From positions 1 through 57,299 of the forward strand of contig JANSLP010000206.1 in the NCBI GenBank assembly GCA_029298735.1: 57,299 nucleotides of DNA. The letters are read 5' to 3'. This document shows, one piece after another, positions 24,235 to 34,000 of this stretch. The translations under genes were made by a program, and so were the position numbers. The stretch is from Ophiostoma sp. CBS 140.51. Its lineage: Eukaryota > Ascomycota > Sordariomycetes > Ophiostomatales > Ophiostomataceae. The notes below the pieces were generated by a model that saw only the letters and a list, made by a program, of their open reading frames with translations, did not search any database and was not told the origin of the DNA. Every line of letters starts with the position of its first letter. Position 1 is the stretch's first letter.

Positions 24235-25551
24235 ATGAAGCTCGTTTTGCGTCTGCCTTCTCTCCACTCACACATAAAGACAGGGCTGGCCCGATCATTC
24301 TCAACGAGCGTCTCTTCAAGACGACTATTTCAACAAACGACAATCAGAGCGAATAGACAGCAACTCACATTGCATCAAACGATCAGACACATTCATACAA
24401 CAAAGACGACAGCCATGGACGACTTTGACAACGCCGAGGCCCTCTCAGCCCAGTTTCACGACCGGCTCGCCGGCATCGGCCGCGAAGGCGGGAACCCTAA
24501 CAAGGGAGCCGGCAACAAGCGAGGCGGTGGGGGTAAGAGTGGTGGCCGTGGTGGTGGCCGTTCAGGCGGAGGACGAGGCGGCGGTCGCTCCATCGACGTC
24601 AGCCGTGCCTTGTCGCGTCTTCTCCGCCACCAGGCTGCCAACGCCGGCATCCCTCTCGACCCAGAAGGCTTTGCAGCCCTCGACCAAGTTTTGGCATGGG
24701 GTCCCTTGCGCTCCCTGAAAGTCACGCTCGCCGAAGTTCGCGATGTCGTCATCACCAACGACAAGCAGCGATTTGCTCTGAAGCGGGTCAACTCTGAAGA
24801 ACCTCTCGACTTGAGCACGGTCAGCGATACCGACAGCCCCGCCGACTTCAAGATTCGCGCCAACCAGGGCCACAGCATTGCCACTGTCACGAGCGATGCT
24901 GGTTTGCTGACACCAATTGACGACCCTGAGACGGCACCCCCGGTCGTCTGTCACGGTACCTTTTTCGCCTTCTGGCAGGCCATCGAGTCCAGCGGCGGCC
25001 TACGGCGCATGACCCGCAACCATGTGCATTGCGGCTGCCTGGAACCGGACCAAAACGGTGCCGACTCGATTGAAAGTGCGCGGCGGGCGGGCACGGTGAT
25101 CCCCGGTCTGCGGCGGGATGCACAAATCTTTGTGTTTTTGGATGTGCGGCGTGCTATGCGAGAGGACCCATCCCTGAAATGGTGGCGGGCGGCCAATGGT
25201 GTTGTCTTGACCGAAGGTGACGCCGATGGGAAGGTGCCGACCAAATACTTTCAGCGCGTGGTAACGAGCAAGGAAGGTGCTCGACTGCTGCCGGTGGCGG
25301 CAGCAGGCACAGCACCGGGGACGACTGTGCACGAGCTGGTCCTGTGGGAGGACGGCAAAAAGGTGGCGGACCTGCCGGCGGAGACGCTGGCCAAGGCTCG
25401 CGTACCGCATGGCAAGCAGGGTCTGCAACGGCGAGCGGATGCGGCGGCGGTTGATAACGCCAGAGGCACGCCGGGCGCTTCCAAGAACAACAAGAAGCAG
25501 GGCAAGGGTGCACCCCGAGCTGTAGAAGGGGCGTCGACCGAAGAGGCATAG
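24235..25551 (+). CDS. TPT1: tRNA 2'-phosphotransferase (Tpt1/KptA family)
   Basis: 438 residues. Tpt1 removes the 2'-phosphate left at the splice junction after fungal tRNA ligation, passing it to NAD+ to give ADP-ribose cyclic phosphate and nicotinamide. Family motifs are present: SRLLRH with Arg131-His132, IRANQGHS with Arg208, and MTRNHVH with Arg261 and His263, matching the Arg-His-Arg-Arg catalytic set known for this family. An RGG/Gly-rich segment (about residues 84-120) precedes the catalytic core and probably binds RNA. Residues 1-60 are rich in Arg, Ser and hydrophobics with almost no acid, like a mitochondrial presequence. A second ATG at 24415 (Met61) has a much better context (AGCCATGG) than ATG 24235 (T at -3), so two products are plausible. 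It converges on SEA4 with 125 bp between stop codons. No intron is needed. Confidence 0.93.
   Translation: MKLVLRLPSLHSHIKTGLARSFSTSVSSRRLFQQTTIRANRQQLTLHQTIRHIHTTKTTAMDDFDNAEALSAQFHDRLAGIGREGGNPNKGAGNKRGGGGKSGGRGGGRSGGGRGGGRSIDVSRALSRLLRHQAANAGIPLDPEGFAALDQVLAWGPLRSLKVTLAEVRDVVITNDKQRFALKRVNSEEPLDLSTVSDTDSPADFKIRANQGHSIATVTSDAGLLTPIDDPETAPPVVCHGTFFAFWQAIESSGGLRRMTRNHVHCGCLEPDQNGADSIESARRAGTVIPGLRRDAQIFVFLDVRRAMREDPSLKWWRAANGVVLTEGDADGKVPTKYFQRVVTSKEGARLLPVAAAGTAPGTTVHELVLWEDGKKVADLPAETLAKARVPHGKQGLQRRADAAAVDNARGTPGASKNNKKQGKGAPRAVEGASTEEA
24415..24417 (+). promoter_or_regulatory. Strong alternative start codon of TPT1
   Basis: ATG within CAGCCATGGAC starts a 378-residue form beginning MDDFDNAEAL and lacking the basic leader. 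The context (C at -1 and -2, G at +4) is better than that of the upstream ATG at 24235, so leaky scanning to this codon is likely. Confidence 0.55.
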
Positions 25552-25676
25552 GCATCATCGTTGTACTTTTACAGGCATCAAAAATAGCGAAAATTATGCA
25601 TTCATCAAAATAGACATGATATAAACAACTATGATACATTAACCCGGCAATCTTTACTCTTATCATTACTCTGTGA

Positions 25677-28600
25677 TCACTGGTAATTCAACTCCGGATT
25701 GGCCCTGAAGTTGCATCGACACCGACACTCTGGTACAGGACACTCTGAATGCCGCGAGAACCATTGCCGCGCGTGGTCGAGGTGCAGCACATGGTCGCAC
25801 TTGAGGCAGAATGTCGGGAACCGTGCTGCCAGTCGTGTGTCTGCATCCGCCGAGGCTTCAGGTCGGTCAGACCGTGGCGTGCCCACAATTTCGAGACAGA
25901 CAACGCACCGTGGCAGGTGCCGTTTGCAGTTGGGACAGCTGACACCCGCCATGGCCAGTTTTGCGGGCAACTGGTTGTGGTTGTCGAGGGGGATCGTCAC
26001 AGCACCTTGTGCGCTGTTACTGGACCCCGGCGGCACGGCCAGCCGTGTTTGCGCATCACAGTAGACACACCTTAGGGCAATCTGCCGCGCGGGGGGTGCC
26101 ACTTTGGGTCGTCCATCGGCACCCTTGCTGCGCTTGGTGCTCTCAACCTCAAACTTGGCCCTTTGAAAAAAGGCACGGTGGCGCTGCAGGTAGGCGCGGT
26201 AGGCTGTGCGCCAGGCGGTACAGCGGTAGTCGTCGACAAAGCGCGGGGCGGCCATGGACATGACGAGCGTAGCCGTCTGGACGTCGTGGAACTTGTCGAC
26301 ATAGCGGGCCCAAATGTCGACGGCGGGTTCGGTGAGACCGGTCAATACAAGACCTTCGACGTCGCCCGTGCGCACGGCTTCAGCGAGAGTGTCGCGCAGC
26401 CAGACGGTGAGTTGGTCATCGTCAAACATGCGAACGGCGACAAAGACGCGTTCCCGCAAGGGTAGGGAAGTCTGGTGGGCGATGGTGGTCCAGTCGCCTG
26501 TGGCAATGAGAGAGGAGATGGCTCTGAGATAAGGGTCCGTTTTGGAAGCAACCGCCTCGTCAAAGTCGAGCTGGTCGTGGTCACCCTTGGCACCCAGAAT
26601 GGTACCTCCACCCGCCGCACCATTCTTGATGCCTTCTTCGTCGCGGCGGCCCATGAGCTGCAGTGCGAGCGAGACAAACAGCAGTTCTGGGTGCTCGGTG
26701 CTGGCCGATTTCAAAATCTGGACGGCCTGGCGGTTGTCGCCACGGAACAATGCTTGCGCAGCGGCCATGGTGTGGTACGAAGTGGTGCGCTCAGTGGCCG
26801 TGTCCTTCTCGTTTGAGTTTCCGTTGGCGTCACCGCTGTTATTGTTGTTGACAAGACTGCTCGCCGGCGGTCGGCCCCAGCCGCAAATCTCGAGACACAG
26901 CTGCCGGTGGTGCGGTTTCCGTGTCTCCACACCCTCGTACCGCCGCACACCGCGTTTCCGACAGATAGAACTGATGGTGCGCTGCCAGTTGGACGAGTCC
27001 GGGAACGAGGGCGACGTGGCCGGTTCGACACCAAAGATGCGGGCATCCTTGTTGGCGCCCAGATCTTCAAACCAGATGCCCGCCACACCCATGTACGATA
27101 AATCCAGAAAATGTGCCGTCATGTCACCGCTGTTGACGGCTGCCTCGGCATCGCCCACCCAGCCCCAGACGTCGCGCAGCCACGGGTCGTCGGCGACAAT
27201 CTCTTGGTTCAGAGCGCAGTTGAACAGGTAGCGCTCCTTGGCGCGGAGCAGCATGACGTGGTCGAGCACCGCCTGGGCTTCCGAGGGGAAACCTTGCCGT
27301 GCTAGTGTTGACGTCAGCAGACTCTCGTGCAGCTCTTGGCTGGTCAGTGGCCGGCCGGACAGCGAGGCCAAAGACGCTGTTGAGTCAGTGAGATCGGTTC
27401 GGCTTGACGACAAGATGGTCGACCCCGTTATTGTCCCTGCTTGCGCGCCCTTCTTGGCCTGCTGCCGCAGGTGCTGCTTTTCGTACTGTCGCAAGATCTT
27501 GAGCTTCTTGGCCACCGTCTTGGCCGAAAAGTACTCTGGTGGCAGCCGCGATTTTTTCGCTTGTTCCAGCGCATCGGCATCAATCTGTGCCGCGCGGTCC
27601 TTTTGCGCCTGTTGTATCGCACCGTTAATCTCGGTCGCGTCCGACGCAAAGATGGGAATGTCGGCCAGTGCCTCTTCGAAAGCCACAGGGTACAGCACTT
27701 CCGTCGCTTGGTTCGTCTCGAGCTGCATCATCGAGTGGTACGATGCGCCCTCCTCGAGTCCGCGGTAGGGTGCTATCCAAGGGATCAGCTTGAAAGGGTA
27801 CGTCGTGGTAAAAGATGGCTTCTCCAGAATGTCATAGTTGCCGTTGGCACGCAGCACGAGCACCCGCGGCCGCAGAGCCGGTGACCCGATCGTGACCCAG
27901 TCAAACGATACAATGCGCTCGTTCTTATGCCGTGGGTCCGAGTACTGGTTGTCCATCTCGTTGGACCGCCGCACCTCGAGCAGCTCGGGGCTGTGGTCGG
28001 CCACCATTTCGGGTGGGCAGTACTCATGCTTCGTCTCGTACACTTTCAGTTGGCCCGACCCGGAAAGCACGCCCAGCATGCCGCGGTGGTCGCGGCAGTA
28101 GCGTAGCGACCGGATGACGGATGCCTTGCTCTCGTTGATGGCCTGTTCCGACTCGGACGTGACGGCACGATCGAGCCGCAAAGCGCCACCCCATGGCAGC
28201 TCGTCCACGTCGACCGCATCCAGATAGAGTGGCGAGGCCATGGACCGGCTCGTCGCGCGCTTGTCCCAGACCATGATGCCCGGGTGATCGAGCGCCGACG
28301 AGGCAAAGTAGTTGGGATCCGCATAGTCAATGGCCAGGTTGTTGTTGCAGCGCGTCTGGAACTGGAGCGGGTGCAGGCCCGGGTCGCGCAAATCATGGAT
28401 GCGCAGGCCCTGGCCCTTGATGCCAACGACCAGCGTGTTGGGGTTGTCCTCAAAGAAGCGCATACTCGACACGGATACACTGGCCTCGCGCACCTCGATT
28501 GGCTCGCCAAACGACTCCATGTCCTTGGGGAAACCCCCCGCTGCGGCTGTTGCTGACGATGACAAACTGGCCGCGTCCACCGGTCTCGCCGACGAGGACA

Positions 28601-29003
28601 GCCGGTTCACGTCCCAAATGTATAGACTGCGGTCGCTCCGCACACGGTCCAGACCGACGGCCAACAGGTTGGACGTACTAAACGACACAGCCTGGCATGT
28701 GCGCGACATTTTGAGATTGAGCTCCACGTATGCGTTGGAGTCGTCGTCAATCTTCAACAGATTGACGACGCCCGAGGGTGTGCCAATAGCCACCACACCG
28801 GGGATCGTCGGCGACCAGTCAAACGACGTCAGTGTTGGAAAATCCTCGTGCTTGGAAACACTCTGAAACTCAAAGAGTCCCGTCTTGGCGTAGCCCGTTG
28901 GCTTGTAAAGCTGCACGACGCGGTGGTTCAGGTTGACGTGCATAAACGAGTCGATGGCCGCATTCGGCGACCACCGGACCAGGCCCGTCTCCGGGCCGTC
29001 CAT
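25677..29003 (-). CDS. SEA4: SEA-complex WD40/zinc-finger protein Sea4 (Mios orthologue)
   Basis: 1108 residues. Sea4/Mios is a subunit of the SEACAT (GATOR2) module that controls TORC1 in response to amino acids at the vacuole membrane. The N-terminus (MDGPETGLVRWSPNA) and about the first 420 residues give WD-type repeats, with segments such as SLYIWDVNRL and GIMVWDKRA. A helical middle follows. The C-terminus (about 975-1105) has Cys/His pairs: CVYC, CPNC, CVVC, CLKCDHVLHLDH and CPVPECRCRC, the RING/zinc-ribbon end expected of Mios. A short Asn-rich insertion lies mid-protein. ATG 29003 sits in a CCACCGCCATGG context. It diverges from EFG1 across 607 bp and converges with TPT1. The family call is firm; TORC1 function is taken from orthologues. 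Confidence 0.9.
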   Translation of the reverse strand: MDGPETGLVRWSPNAAIDSFMHVNLNHRVVQLYKPTGYAKTGLFEFQSVSKHEDFPTLTSFDWSPTIPGVVAIGTPSGVVNLLKIDDDSNAYVELNLKMSRTCQAVSFSTSNLLAVGLDRVRSDRSLYIWDVNRLSSSARPVDAASLSSSATAAAGGFPKDMESFGEPIEVREASVSVSSMRFFEDNPNTLVVGIKGQGLRIHDLRDPGLHPLQFQTRCNNNLAIDYADPNYFASSALDHPGIMVWDKRATSRSMASPLYLDAVDVDELPWGGALRLDRAVTSESEQAINESKASVIRSLRYCRDHRGMLGVLSGSGQLKVYETKHEYCPPEMVADHSPELLEVRRSNEMDNQYSDPRHKNERIVSFDWVTIGSPALRPRVLVLRANGNYDILEKPSFTTTYPFKLIPWIAPYRGLEEGASYHSMMQLETNQATEVLYPVAFEEALADIPIFASDATEINGAIQQAQKDRAAQIDADALEQAKKSRLPPEYFSAKTVAKKLKILRQYEKQHLRQQAKKGAQAGTITGSTILSSSRTDLTDSTASLASLSGRPLTSQELHESLLTSTLARQGFPSEAQAVLDHVMLLRAKERYLFNCALNQEIVADDPWLRDVWGWVGDAEAAVNSGDMTAHFLDLSYMGVAGIWFEDLGANKDARIFGVEPATSPSFPDSSNWQRTISSICRKRGVRRYEGVETRKPHHRQLCLEICGWGRPPASSLVNNNNSGDANGNSNEKDTATERTTSYHTMAAAQALFRGDNRQAVQILKSASTEHPELLFVSLALQLMGRRDEEGIKNGAAGGGTILGAKGDHDQLDFDEAVASKTDPYLRAISSLIATGDWTTIAHQTSLPLRERVFVAVRMFDDDQLTVWLRDTLAEAVRTGDVEGLVLTGLTEPAVDIWARYVDKFHDVQTATLVMSMAAPRFVDDYRCTAWRTAYRAYLQRHRAFFQRAKFEVESTKRSKGADGRPKVAPPARQIALRCVYCDAQTRLAVPPGSSNSAQGAVTIPLDNHNQLPAKLAMAGVSCPNCKRHLPRCVVCLEIVGTPRSDRPEASADADTRLAARFPTFCLKCDHVLHLDHARQWFSRHSECPVPECRCRCNFRANPELNYQ

Positions 29004-29610
29004 GGCGGTGGTGGTGTGAGGGAGAGGTGGCTATATATCACAGATGTGTCGAATGTTCCGAAATGCGCCGCAAAATATTCCGTCAGAGTTGATATCGTCG
29101 TCTTGATAAGGTCGCTGATCTTGCGCGGCCGGGGCCGTGATGGTCGATGCGCCGTGTTCACTACCTCATGCCAGGTTATGGATGGTATGAAACAGATGCT
29201 TGTTGTCGCAATTGAAGTGGCTGGGTACCATGAAACTAGAACAGGTGCAAGTAAAACCGTTTATATCGTGGCCTGCTAGCCTCTGAGATCATATGAAGCT
29301 TCATGAGATGCTCGCGTCTTCTCAACTTGAGCTTCGGGTGAGTTGCGTGCAGGTGGTAGGAGAGGTGAGCTAGGCGGACCCACAATTGCTTGCTAAAAGT
29401 GGATCACGTGCTACGGGCGGGGACTGCATCTCAACGTTACGAGCGATTCGCCGATAAGATAAGCAAGGCTGGGCTCTTTTGCAGCGGCAGAAAAAAAATT
29501 ACGGGGCTCTCAAAAGTTGCAGCACTTCACTGGCGACGTCTGCAACAAAGCAATTCGCAACTTTGACACAACGTCAATCACTCGACACACATCCACCCAC
29601 ACATCCCGAC
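29004..29610. promoter_or_regulatory. Shared divergent promoter of SEA4 and EFG1
   Basis: 607 bp between two diverging start codons. It contains a CACGTG E-box at 29405-29410, of the kind bound by bHLH factors, and an overlapping double GATA site, GATAAGATAAG, at 29453-29463, which could bind nitrogen-type GATA regulators. No gene lies within it. Confidence 0.6.
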
Positions 29611-30517
29611 ATGGGCGAAAAGAGACAGTACGGCGACTACGCCGAGCACCCGGACCGCGTGGCCAAGCGCCACAAGGACGGCAACAACTTTGACAGCAAC
29701 AAGCCACGGCACCAGCAGCCGGGCTTCAAGAAGCACTCCCGGCGGCCCGAGTCGTCCAACTGGGCCAAGAAGCGGGCACGCACGATTGAGCGGCGGCTGC
29801 GCAACCCGGACAGCCTGCCGGCAAATGTGCAGCGGGATCTGGAGTCGGAGCTGGCGGCGCTGCAGCGGCAGATTGAGGACCGGCAAGACAAGCGGTTGCG
29901 GGCGCACATGATTGGGAAATACCACATGCTGCGTTTTTTTGGTGAGTGGGGGGAACTACATTTTATTTGTCTTGATCATCGCTAACAGACTAGAACGCAA
30001 AAAAGCGACACGCCGGCAGAAGCAGCTGAAGAAGCGGCACGACTCGACAGACGATGCGGTGGAAAAGGCCGAGCTGGCAAAAGACCTGGCTGTGGCCGAG
30101 ATTGACGTTTTGTACCCACAATACTACCCGTTCCTCGAGGCGTACGTGAGCTTGTACCCACAGAGCGGCAAGAAGGGCGAGGGAAAAGATGGCGAGGAGA
30201 AGGAGGAGAAAGAAGACAAGGAGGACGACAAGGACGACAAGAACACAGTGCAGTTTTCTCGCAGTCCGCGGCCACCAATGTGGGACGAGATAAAGACGGC
30301 GTACGAGGCAGGCGGTCTGCGGGCACTGCAAAAGATCCGGGACCGACAGCCACCCAAGGAGGCCAAGCAGGGCAAGGAGACGAAGAGCGGCAAGAACAAC
30401 AAGGGCGGCAAGGCCTCGGCAGACGCAAACGAGGACAAGCCGAACAAGAAGTCGCTACTGGCCAAGGTCGAGGAAGAGTCCGACAGCGATGGCGGCGGAT
30501 TTTTCGAGATGGACTAA
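29611..30517 (+). CDS. EFG1: rRNA-processing protein Efg1
   Basis: Join 29611-29941 and 29994-30517, 284 residues. Efg1 is a nucleolar factor of the small-subunit processome needed for 18S rRNA maturation. The conserved core begins SSNWAKKRARTIERRLRN, continues through RLRAHMIGKYHMLRFFERKK across the splice, and includes VLYPQYYPFLEAYVSLYP. The C-terminus is Lys/Glu/Asp-rich, as usual for the family, and ends in an acidic, Ser-rich stretch. The 52 bp intron has donor GTGAGT at 29942 and acceptor TAG ending 29993; using the earlier CAG at 29985-29987 would create an immediate stop, so the TAG site is right. ATG 29611 begins MGEKRQYGDY; in-frame sequence upstream (from 29479) does not look conserved. 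Confidence 0.92.
29942..29993 (+). other. EFG1 intron, 52 bp, phase 1
   Basis: Donor GTGAGT, branch-like CTAAC at 29982-29986 and acceptor TAG at 29991-29993. The branch adenine is unusually close to the acceptor, about 7 bases away. Confidence 0.9.
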
Positions 30518-31083
30518 TGGTTTGCGAGCATATCACTTTTCGTTTTCTTATTTATGTCGGGTTTCTGGTTTTATCTGCATGGCATAAAGGCACCTCTGGG
30601 ACCGAAGAGTCCCTTTTAGACATTTGAATTCATAGCATTGATTATTAAAGTAGAAAAAGAGAAGAAAGACGCCTCATATAAAAGACATCCTTGTTAAAGC
30701 AGCACCACTCAACCTGTCTCGCCATCCTCGACGTTGTGTACATGAAAGACTGGTCCAAGTCTGCAGAAGGAAAGGGGAAAACACGAGTAAAGAGTAGAAG
30801 GGCTCGTTACAGGAACTTGCCGCCATAGTTGGAAGTTGAAAAAGTGAAAACATGATTGTTTCTTTGAGTAAGAAGATGAAGAGAAAAGAAGTAACGTCAA
30901 AAGGTATAAGAAATAAAAAAATAAAAAAAAAGAAACGGAAAGAGAACAGCAACCGTAACAAAATAACGTAAAAGAAAACAAAGAAGGAGGAACATAGAGG
31001 CCAGTCCAAGCGCCACAACGCATCCGCGAAAGAAAGAAACAAAAACAAAAACCTTATTCCATACCTACTCCCTCTCTTCTCAT
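30518..31083. other. Convergent intergenic region EFG1-NTO1
   Basis: 566 bp between the stop codons of EFG1 (+) and NTO1 (-). It is A-rich on the plus strand in the second half, with several AATAAA-like sequences near 30907-30925, in keeping with two 3' UTRs. Open frames here are low-complexity aromatic strings and are not called. Confidence 0.6.
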
Positions 31084-34000
31084 CTACCTCCTCCGTGCTG
31101 ACGACCTAACGCCCTTACGGTGTGGTGTCGTTGCACCAGCCGCACCCCGCCGCTTAGGAGTCGTTACTGTCAAGTTCTGCGAGCGAGTCGACGGTGCCGG
31201 GGCTAGTGATGATGCGGCTGCAGCAGCCACCTCTTTAGCCTCTTCAGCCGCAGCTGTAATGGTATTGTCCTCGACATCAAAACCGAGACCATTTAACTCC
31301 TCGTCGTCCATGTCGGTCAAGTCCTCGCTCAACATGCGCACAGCATCGCGACCAGACGACCACTGCTCTTCAACAGCCGTGGTGCCCTCCAGACCAAAGC
31401 TGTTGAGGTACCAGAGAACACCGCCGTCATGCAGCGTGTCGACCGAGGTCTGGGGCCGCTGGCTGTCTTGGCTGATGATGGCGACGCTGCCACCACCACC
31501 GGGGAGGCTGCCGTTGTGTGACTGCGGCGGCGTGAGGGGTCCACCGTTGGCTGATAAGAGACCGCCATCAGCCGAGGGTGCAGCTGCAGTAACGTGTGTA
31601 GCATCAACGCCATCGGCCTCCTTGCACTCGACGACAGTAGCTTTTTGTAGGCTGCCAAGAGCGGCGGCACCGCTGGCTAGCAGGTTCGACGACCGAGGCG
31701 TGGTGATCTCGATACTGATGGGCTTGTTCCTAGTAGAGGCTCGTGGCGTGGCGGGGTCGACGTCCATCATGTCTTCTCCGTCGGTCGCTTTGTTGTTGTC
31801 GTCGACCGTGTCCTCTGCAGTGCCATTAACAGTGGCGGATGATGCAACGACAATCTGGCCACTAGCGCCGACGCTGCCAGCATCTTCAGTGCCGTCCAAC
31901 ATGACGGTGTCCTCAGCAGGGGCGACACTGGCGGATGCCGGTGCCTGAACTGAACCGGACGCTGGCTGCAGCTCGACGCTTGCTTCAAGAAGCTGCTCGA
32001 GTTCTTTTTGGAGTGGCTCCAGTGAAACGCGTGTGATGTCGGCCTCAGCACGGATAGCAGCTTCAAGCATGGGCTGGATCGCCTTAAGAATCCGCTTTGC
32101 AATCCGCTTGCGGTCGCGTGCTTCGGTCAGGGCAGCTGCCCCAGTGAGTTTAGGCGTGGCAGTAACAGCAGGTGCCGTAGCCTCTTCGCCATTTCCGTTG
32201 GCCAGCTCAGAGGATGAGGCCTCGTCGGCCGGCGGTGTCGTCTTGTCGTTAACATGGAGAGCCTCGTTGATGGCGTAGCGTACCATATTCGCCAAGTCCT
32301 GCACAAAGGCCAGTGTATTGGTGTAGTAGCGCGCATTGAGCTTGGCTTGGAGACCCGCAAAGGCAGTCCGGAACACATCCTTGTCCTTATCGTAGGAGGT
32401 GGCCTTTTCAATGATGGGCGCCAGCAGCTGGTGAATTGGGAAGTAGCAGGTGTCGACAAAGTCCTGCTCGAGGTTGACCAGCTCGAGTTTCTCGCGTTCG
32501 CGGTCGACGAGGTCACCCGTGATGCCGCGCAGACGGTCGAGATCCTGGAGCAGCGACTCGGCAAACTCGATGCGGCGTTCGAGACGGGCCTGACCGGAGG
32601 GGCCCATCGTAGCAAAGTTGCGACGGGTGAGCTCCATGGACGTGAACGTCTCCATTTGCAGCTGGAGACGCTTGAGGAGCGCGGCACCCCTACGCGCCTC
32701 ACGTTTCAATGTCCAGTAGCGACAGGCTTCGGAGACAAACTCGCGGCGGCGGCGTAACATAAAGCGCTGCAGCGCGGTTTCAACAATGTCGAAGACGGCC
32801 TGGGGGATGACGGGCGCACCCGAGGGAAGGCGCCACATGGGCTTGGCGACGGCACCCTTCTTCTTGTCGCCGGCACTCGATCCCGCGTCAGTCATGGCAA
32901 CATCGTCACCTCCCGGGTTGGCTGCGGCAGCGGCGGCGCCCATGGCGGCTGTGATGCGTGCGCCAGTCATTTGCGATTCATCGACAGGGTGCTCGACCAT
33001 GGCGTGCGTGGTGGCGGCCATCTGCAGAGCAGAAGCGCGACTGTCGGCCCAGATGCGGCCACGCATGGTGCGCTTGTAGTGGCGTTTGGCCTCTCTAGTG
33101 GCCTGGTGCACATTGTTCTCCTTGGCATAGTCGGCCGGGCAGTGGCGGTCGCAAAAGGCCTTGAGGATCATGCTGTTATCGAGAATGGCCAAGTTGCCCT
33201 GGCTGTTTTTCATCTTAAGATACAGCCGGGCGCGCCGGGCACAGGTGACGTGGAACGCCTGGTAGCAGGCTTTGTTGCCGCATTGGATGCAGGCGCCCAT
33301 CTTTTGGCGACAGATGTAACAACTCAGCCTCCAGCGGGTCTTGGGGACTTTATCGACATCCATGACGGGTTCCATGAAGGTGGTGTTGCCCAGCGAGGTC
33401 TCGGGAATCCACATGGCACACAGCATATGGGCCCACTTAGAAGAGTTAGTTTGCTTGAAGGCGCCGTCGGTGTTGGGGCAGAAGATGCAGGTCGGAATGC
33501 CGCGGCCGATAAGCTGACACTTCCGGCACAGCCATTGACCCTCCGGAATAAACGGCACGCCGTAGCAGTCCTGATGCACTGCCAGGTCGCAGCCATCGCA
33601 AAAGACAATGGCATTGGTGTTTTCGCAGTCGCCGTCGTCGCAGATAGCGCACTTGCTGTCCTGCTCTTCGCCCCCTTGCGTCTCGCCATTAACGGCAGCA
33701 GCAGACGAGGAGCGTGGACGGTGAGTCTGCGGGGGTTTGGGGTTGGGTTTGGGGATGCGCTTCTCGAGTGCGTGCCACTCCTTTTCGATTTTCGTGATGG
33801 TGATTTCAAAGATTTCGCGCGTAATTGGGTCAGCACCAGCAACCTTACGCTGGGCGTTGTGCTTAACAAGCCACATGTCATCTTGTTCATCCATGTCGTA
33901 CTCGACGCGACCGACACCGCCGTTGCTACCAGCGCCGCCGCCTGCCAGGACGAGACTCACGCTGCTACCAGGCACGCCATAGGTGTTTGGCAGATACGAC

